DNA from: Takakia lepidozioides | Taxonomy: Eukaryota > Streptophyta > Takakiopsida > Takakiales > Takakiaceae | Direction: 5' to 3' | Length of the DNA stretch: 64,000 bases | Assembly (NCBI GenBank): GCA_030704615.1 | Contig: CM060732.1 | Span: forward strand, 49,395,053-49,459,052 | Shown: positions 58,961 through 64,000 of the stretch, one piece after another | Numbering within the stretch: position 1 is the first letter of the stretch | Layout of the letters: every line of letters begins with the position of its first letter | The notes under the pieces: generated by a model | The model's database searches: none | The model's input: the letters and a program-made list of their open reading frames with translations, nothing else | What the model was told of the DNA's origin: nothing | Made by a program: the position numbers and the translations under genes

Positions 58961-60319
58961 AAAGCATGGTACGGGCCATCCAAAAGCGGCAACTTGCAAT
59001 CCATAAAAAATGGACATGTGAAGTAGAAAAACGCAGCACGCGGGAACGACGGAGCAAAAAATTGAATTAATTGTAGCCGTTGATTATTTTTGTACATCAA
59101 GTTACAACCATCGATTGGAGGTCACCTTCGTCGGGCATGTGGGGTGGCTGGTCGCGTTGGGCTAGACTGAAGTGCGGGGATGACGAGCTGCCAGATATGA
59201 CGCGTGACGCGCAACTAGAAGCTAGCTAAGAGGTACGAGTTGATTGGGATTGGGAATATGAAGAGATTGGGAAGAGAATGGGACTGTGAAGAGATTGGGA
59301 ATGTTTGATCACAAAAGTCTGCTTACCATTTTGTGAATTTAGGGTTTAGCTTGTGATTGTTTCATCAACTCTAAGTTTCTTCTCATTTCTGTGTTTCTGT
59401 GGGCGCGCTTGGATGGTGGCAACAGAGGAAGCGGGCGATGCGAGCACAGCTTATAAAGTGCAACATTGTGTGTTGCTGCCATAGCAGCGGAGGCACGTGG
59501 GTAGAGGAGTAGAGGAGGAGCTTGGGCGGGGGTGCTCGGGTGTGCCATCGCTGGAAAAGCAGTTGATTGTTGCCTGACTCTACCGTTGGTAAGTTTCGTT
59601 CAAGTAGGCTGTTTGTGGCCCCTTTTTTTCTTGTTTCTTTTATCCTCGTGTCCACAAGCTCTTTGAGCTTCCCGCAGACGTTACAAACCATTTCATAACA
59701 TTTCATATCTTTCCTTTTTCTCTTCTTCTCTCTTCTACTATAGAACCTTCAGGTGCATCTTTCTTTTCTTTGGGCTTCCCTCATATTTAGAAAGTTTCTT
59801 ACTTTTTCTTTCCTTCTCTTCTCATTTTATCTGTTCATGGACACATGAAGATTCCCTCCTCTCTCAGGGCCTTGAATGGCCCTTGTTATTAAGTTAAATT
59901 TTCTTTCATTCCTCTTCCTGGATTTATAAAGCTCCTTTTCTCTATATCTTTTTCACTATACACCCCTTAAGAACTGACACTTTGACTCAATTTTGTTCTG
60001 CCCAAACTGGGTGTGGGTATATGGCCGCAAGGCTACAGCAAACAACATCTTATGAGTACATTCTTTGACTCAATTATCACTCGCACTGCCCCCTATGGCT
60101 GGAAGATTTTGGGTCTTGCTTGCTGTGGAGGAACAAATAGGTTTCAACAGGGAATGATTGGACCATAGCCAGGAAAACATATGAATCGTTTCTTGGTTTG
60201 TATTTTTGCAGTTTACATATTACAAACCCTTTGTTACAATCCATCCCCAAGGCTAGTATACAAGACATAGTAGACGAACATACATGTGTTGAGCACTGGC
60301 TCTGTCCATATCACAGAAG
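58961..60319. other. No gene recognised
   Basis: T-rich and CT-rich stretches (59620-59960) with only short open frames. Nothing can be supported. Confidence 0.4.
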
Positions 60320-60534
60320 CAACAGGATGAGAGTGCTCCTATCATGTTCTCAATCCAGATGGCATCCACAGGCCCATCAAACATTAGCCACTTCTTGGAA
60401 GTTGATGTGTCCTCGACAAGCTCTCTCATGTAGCATGCCAACACCCCATCAGTCCACTCATGTGTGTTTTCATCGAAGTCACCATACAGCTGTCCCATAG
60501 AAATTGACTTGGGATTCAAGCATGCTATTCGGAC
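60320..60534 (-). pseudogene. Dynein heavy chain exon fragment
   Basis: After an acceptor-like GGCCAG the minus strand encodes [34 protein letters not shown] and [18 protein letters not shown]. This is the highly conserved stretch after an AAA-module P-loop of axonemal dynein heavy chains. The similarity stops right after WIENM and no donor GT is present there. I found no neighbouring dynein exons within several kb. It may be an isolated exon or captured fragment. Plants that keep dynein heavy chains have flagellated sperm. Confidence 0.75.
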
Positions 60535-61358
60535 CTGGCCAAAATGCAGTTCATATCATGTCATTTGCAATTACGAGCTCCTTGTTACAGCAGATTCTTG
60601 ATGCCTCTCCATTACCTTGTTGTTGTTTGGTCAGGTTATCGATCAACTAGCAGTGATAAATCTCAAGAAGAGGTTGGAGAAGAAGGGTGTAGCATCCACA
60701 GAATTGACTAAGATGTGCAAATTTCTTGTTCCCCCTTCTATGATTCTGACGCCCCTCACCTCAAAGAGCTAGGACAACATACATCCAATGATCTGCAGTA
60801 CAGGATAATGAATCCCTTACGAGGATCAGAAATGCTTGGAATGAACCATTGATTCTTAGACACTCCCTTGAGCTATAGTAAGTGATATGTGCTTAACAAG
60901 TAAGCGGGGTGGATGTCACACTTTTCAGTAGGTTTATCCGCATGTACACAACCATGAACTACCTTCAAAATTGTCTTGCGACAGTGGAGGGTATGCGCCA
61001 CTTTGGAGTATTAAGTGATAGATTAATTGTTGTCATTGGTTCACAAGAGTGCTGACAACATACTTCCCGAAGTGTGTTCTATACAATTTGTGCAATTGGT
61101 TAGTAAACTCTGTTGTACTGCCTCTATTACCTTGGTTCATGGCCATTTTGTCAATGTGTACCTCTCCTTCTCACATGGTTTCTGCATGGGGTTTACCAGT
61201 ACCTCACAGATTTGTTGATGCTCGTTTAGGCAGCCAGCCAGCCTGCTCGTCTTTAAATCCAATCTTCAATGATCTTGAGTGAAAGGTGTTGTTGGTACAA
61301 CTAGTTGTGTGAATATTTGGCAGATGGTGATAGTGGTTGTGTTCTCCAACTATGGCAG

Positions 61359-61433
61359 GTGATGCATGCATTTGAAGCAGAGGATCAAGGAGAGCTAAGT
61401 TTAGCTGTTGGGGACTACGTGGTTGTTCGTCAG
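61359..61433 (+). CDS. Single exon of an SH3-domain protein
   Basis: It is flanked by GGCAG/GTG and CAG/GTCTGG splice sites. It encodes VMHAFEAEDQGELSLAVGDY followed by VVVRQ, the first half of an SH3 domain (the ALYDY-like and ELS-F-GD motifs) closest to plant SH3P proteins. The remaining exons are not seen within reach. It is either a fragment or part of a gene with long introns running beyond what I can connect. Confidence 0.55.
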
Positions 61434-62770
61434 GTCTGGGGCTTCAACTCTCTCCTGGTTCAAACTGCTTGTACTCTTGTTCATTGAAAATTCCTCTATC
61501 ACCTGGTTGGGATGAGGACAAGGGGCTGCCCTTTGTCTGACAACCTGGGGGAATTTTGAGAGGTTCAATTCTATCCGACAGAATCCCCCCTGAACGACTG
61601 AAATAGGGTGCAAACACAAAATCTATCCTTATCACCGCTGCTAAATGTCTTGACCAACCCTACTGTGTTTTGGGAATAGGTCTCTCCATCTGGCTGGTCA
61701 GAGGGAGAATGCAAGGGGAAGGCTGGCTGGTTTCCATCATCATATGTGGAACAAAGGCAACGTATTCCTGCTAGCAAGGTGGCTGCAACTAGCTCTGCTG
61801 TTTAACTTCTGATTACTGGTTAATTGTTAATTATCTATTTACAACTGGAGGAGAACTCCAAGCAAGATATGTGCTGGAAGGGAGCACGCAGTGGTGGCGT
61901 TTAATGATCGTGGGGAGGGAGGAGGGGATCTGGCCTAATCTAGCCTACCATGCAGACTTGTGAACTGTTGTCGCTGGTTGGTTTCAAGTGAGAGTGCATG
62001 CCCTTTTCTGTCAAGCTACATTTGTATATGGCTTGTACCAAGTGTGGTCGTTGTTGTAAAAGGGACGATATTAGCGAGGCAGGGGAAGAGTAGCTGATGT
62101 AGCATATGTAGCTGATGTAAAGTTTGTCACACTGGTACTGGGTACCAAGTCCAGTCTATTCAAACAGGTAAACAGACCCCTGAAATTGTCATGACTTGAA
62201 ACTACTCTCCAACGAGCTACCCTTTTTGTGTTATAGTGAGGGGGGCAAGTGGATCCCATTTTTGGATTGCTGGACAGTAAACAGTTTTGTAGTTTGCGGA
62301 AGAAGGGCCCAACAGTGTGATTGTTGATTGCCAAGGAATTTTTGAGTGTCTGTGTTGAAAATGTTTGGTTTCTCTTACTGCCATGTTAGTGCCTTGAAGA
62401 ATTTACATTTTACTGTCCTCTGATTCCATCAGCTTGCCTGCATATGTTGTCGCATTTGTGGGGCTACTATTCAACTTAAGTATGTCATGTGTTTGTGCAG
62501 CTGATTTGCGGGGATGGCAGGTGGCCTGCGGCTCTCCCTCACGCTACCTCCCACCACATCTTGGAAAAGCATTACAGGTGTGGCACCCCGTTAGCTTTTG
62601 TGCAATTTGGTGTTCCCTACTCATATTTTCACTGATATTGCGTACCTCATGGCCTAGGTGGGGTAGAGGGGTAGAGTAGTCTCTTGTTGTTGTTAGCATG
62701 TGACAGCCCAGCTCATCCTTGCGTACCTAATTACCTAAACTGAACCATGACGCTAGATTGAAGAGGACCA
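61434..62770. other. No gene recognised
   Basis: Only short frames without motifs. It could be intron if the SH3 exon belongs to a live gene. Confidence 0.35.
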
Positions 62771-63067
62771 ATGCAAGAAGAGGAGCCTTCAAGAGAGAGA
62801 CACCTGGTTACATCACAAGAGGAGCAAGATAAAATAGAACACCAAAAAACTTGTCATTTCTGTCAATCATTGGTTGGGATCGAAGAGGAATATGGCAATG
62901 CATATCATCAATATTTGAATGTTGATTCTCTGAAACCGAACCATGTGGAGGAATATAGAATTTGGAAACGTGTGGAAAGCAGGTTTGTCATCTATGTGGA
63001 TCACTTGCACTTCTTGAAGGCTGCACTTGCGTTAATCAGAGACGATCCAGACTTGGCCTCTGATTGA
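62771..63067 (+). CDS. Unrecognised acidic/helical ORF
   Basis: 98 residues starting MQEEEPSRERHLVTSQEEQD with a CxxC (HFCQSL) and charged helices, ending in TGA. There is no known domain. The codon composition looks coding and it directly precedes another unrecognised ORF, so the two may be exons of one gene or element. Confidence 0.3.
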   Translation: MQEEEPSRERHLVTSQEEQDKIEHQKTCHFCQSLVGIEEEYGNAYHQYLNVDSLKPNHVEEYRIWKRVESRFVIYVDHLHFLKAALALIRDDPDLASD

Positions 63068-63103
63068 AAGGTAATTTCATGTCTGAATTTGGTAGTATGG
63101 TTG

Positions 63104-63195
63104 TCATGAAGCTGGAAATGTCAGTAGGGTGTTGGTTTTGTTGGTTTGTTGGTTCTCATGAAGCTGGAAATGTCGGTAGGGTGTTGGTTTGTAGC
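63104..63195. repeat. Short direct duplication
   Basis: The block CATGAAGCTGGAAATGTC plus GTAGGGTGTTGGTTT occurs at about 63106 and again at about 63158, differing by one base. The second copy overlaps the first codons of the next ORF. Confidence 0.8.
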
Positions 63196-63868
63196 TCCAT
63201 CCTTGCCCCCTCATGTTGTTGTCTCCGTACATAACCAACCTGGAGTTGTAAAAAACTGGTCTAATGGGAGTGCGGGGCTGGGAGTATGTAGGGCACTCAA
63301 GAAGCGGTTCAAAACAATGGTGCAGTTGGGGAGTAAGTTAGAGAATTCACCTACGAAAGCGAAGAGTTCCAAATCGGCATCCGAAGATACTATGGGCGAA
63401 AGAGGGGGGCAGAAATCAGCAGATTACTTCAGGGATGTCCTCAAGCTGAATGCGACAGGCAAGAATCCCAAACAACTTGTCTTAGACAAAGACATCACCA
63501 AAGAACAATGTACAAAGTTGTTTGGACAACCAGCAAACAAGAATGGCTACTTTTATATGGGTTGTACTGACAAAAGTCTGATTCCCAAAATCGAGGACCT
63601 GTGGAGTAAGGTTCATGGGTATGACTGTAAACCAACCGGTGGTATCATTGCAAACTTGATGGCAAGGGGCATTGTCTATGAAAAAAGGACTAGACAAAAA
63701 CTCAACTGGGCAGCATACGCGGCATGGACAGCTAAGCAACAAGAAAGAATGAAGGAGCATCGAGAAGCAAAGGACCCCGGCAGCACAAACAATAAGCCAA
63801 AGCTAGGAGTTTGTGAATTGAAAGAGAGGCTACGCAAAACGCAAAGAAGGACTGAAACAAATGCCTGA
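63146..63868 (+). CDS. Unrecognised basic protein
   Basis: A 240-residue frame. The likely conserved part begins around MVQLGSKLENSPTKAKSSKS and includes SADYFRDVLKLNATGKNPKQ, YFYMGCTDKSLIPKIEDLW, NLMARGIVYEKRTRQKLNWA and a Lys/Arg-rich tail (ELKERLRKTQRRTETNA). The frame stops in TGA, but a charged coiled-coil-like sequence goes on to the window edge in another frame. I do not recognise the family. It may be a gene of a repetitive element cut by the window end. Confidence 0.4.
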   Translation: MLVLMKLEMSVGCWFVAPSLPPHVVVSVHNQPGVVKNWSNGSAGLGVCRALKKRFKTMVQLGSKLENSPTKAKSSKSASEDTMGERGGQKSADYFRDVLKLNATGKNPKQLVLDKDITKEQCTKLFGQPANKNGYFYMGCTDKSLIPKIEDLWSKVHGYDCKPTGGIIANLMARGIVYEKRTRQKLNWAAYAAWTAKQQERMKEHREAKDPGSTNNKPKLGVCELKERLRKTQRRTETNA

Positions 63869-64000
63869 GCAAGTGATTACAGAGATGGAAAGGAAAATAC
63901 ATGAGCAGGAGTATGTGGCAACTGCCCTAGCGAGTCTTTAGGAACTACATGATTTGAAGTATGAGGAGATGTGTGGGGCAAAGGAAGAGTTGGAGAGGTT

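Noticed and set aside
60077-60268. Continuation of the dynein gene downstream of the fragment
   Set aside because: The minus-strand frames there do not match the sequence that should follow WIENM in dynein heavy chains.
1-64000. tRNA and rRNA genes
   Set aside because: I looked for cloverleaf A/B-box pairs and rRNA core words and saw none that I could support by eye.

Overview
This is a nuclear fragment of a streptophyte, most likely a non-seed plant or a charophyte alga. The evidence is a DYW-type pentatricopeptide (PPR) gene, an intron-rich KCH/KIN14 kinesin with a U12-type AT-AC intron, a piece of dynein heavy chain (expected only in lineages that keep flagellated sperm), and very heavy nested transposon content. 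I lean towards a Chara-like or other large repeat-rich genome, but the sequence alone does not fix the species.

Layout. At 1.8-4.0 kb (minus) lies an intact PPR-DYW coding exon, presumably for an organellar RNA-editing factor. At 7.7-23.1 kb (plus) a 21-exon kinesin with a calponin-homology domain can be read with every splice phase consistent (about 1,530 residues); its C-terminus is a hydrophobic, tail-anchor-like segment. At 23.6-26.2 kb (plus) there is an Egt1-like fusion (histidine methyltransferase, DinB-like and FGE-sulfatase domains, the ergothioneine pathway) broken by four small frame disruptions. From about 28.5 kb the window becomes accessory DNA.

Accessory region. 28.6-37.1 kb is dominated by a degenerate CAGCAGACT-type motif on both strands and holds an unrecognised gene: a zinc-finger N-terminus, Gln-Thr-rich repeats, and internal stops that are all TAG. 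37.1-41.6 kb is a Ty3/gypsy retroelement on the minus strand (gag, protease, RT). It carries on the opposite strand a C5-cytosine DNA methyltransferase ORF and has lost RNase H and integrase by a deletion ending in its LTR. 41.75-50.3 kb is a MULE-like DNA transposon whose interior holds about 5.6 kb of palindromic, A-tract-centred satellite repeats. 51.4-54.0 kb is a second copy of the gypsy family (RNase H, integrase) whose LTR is interrupted by a 1.29-kb foldback element with about 300-bp inverted ends. 57.7-58.9 kb is the integrase end of a different, Tf2-like gypsy element.

The last 5 kb holds isolated exons (dynein heavy chain, an SH3 domain) and an unrecognised basic ORF.

The genes do not form an operon or pathway. 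The host genes are independent, and the accessory part is a nest of elements inserted into one another. The strongest leads are the retroelement-borne DNA methyltransferase, the palindromic satellite inside a transposon, the TAG-only stop pattern, and the Egt1 fusion.
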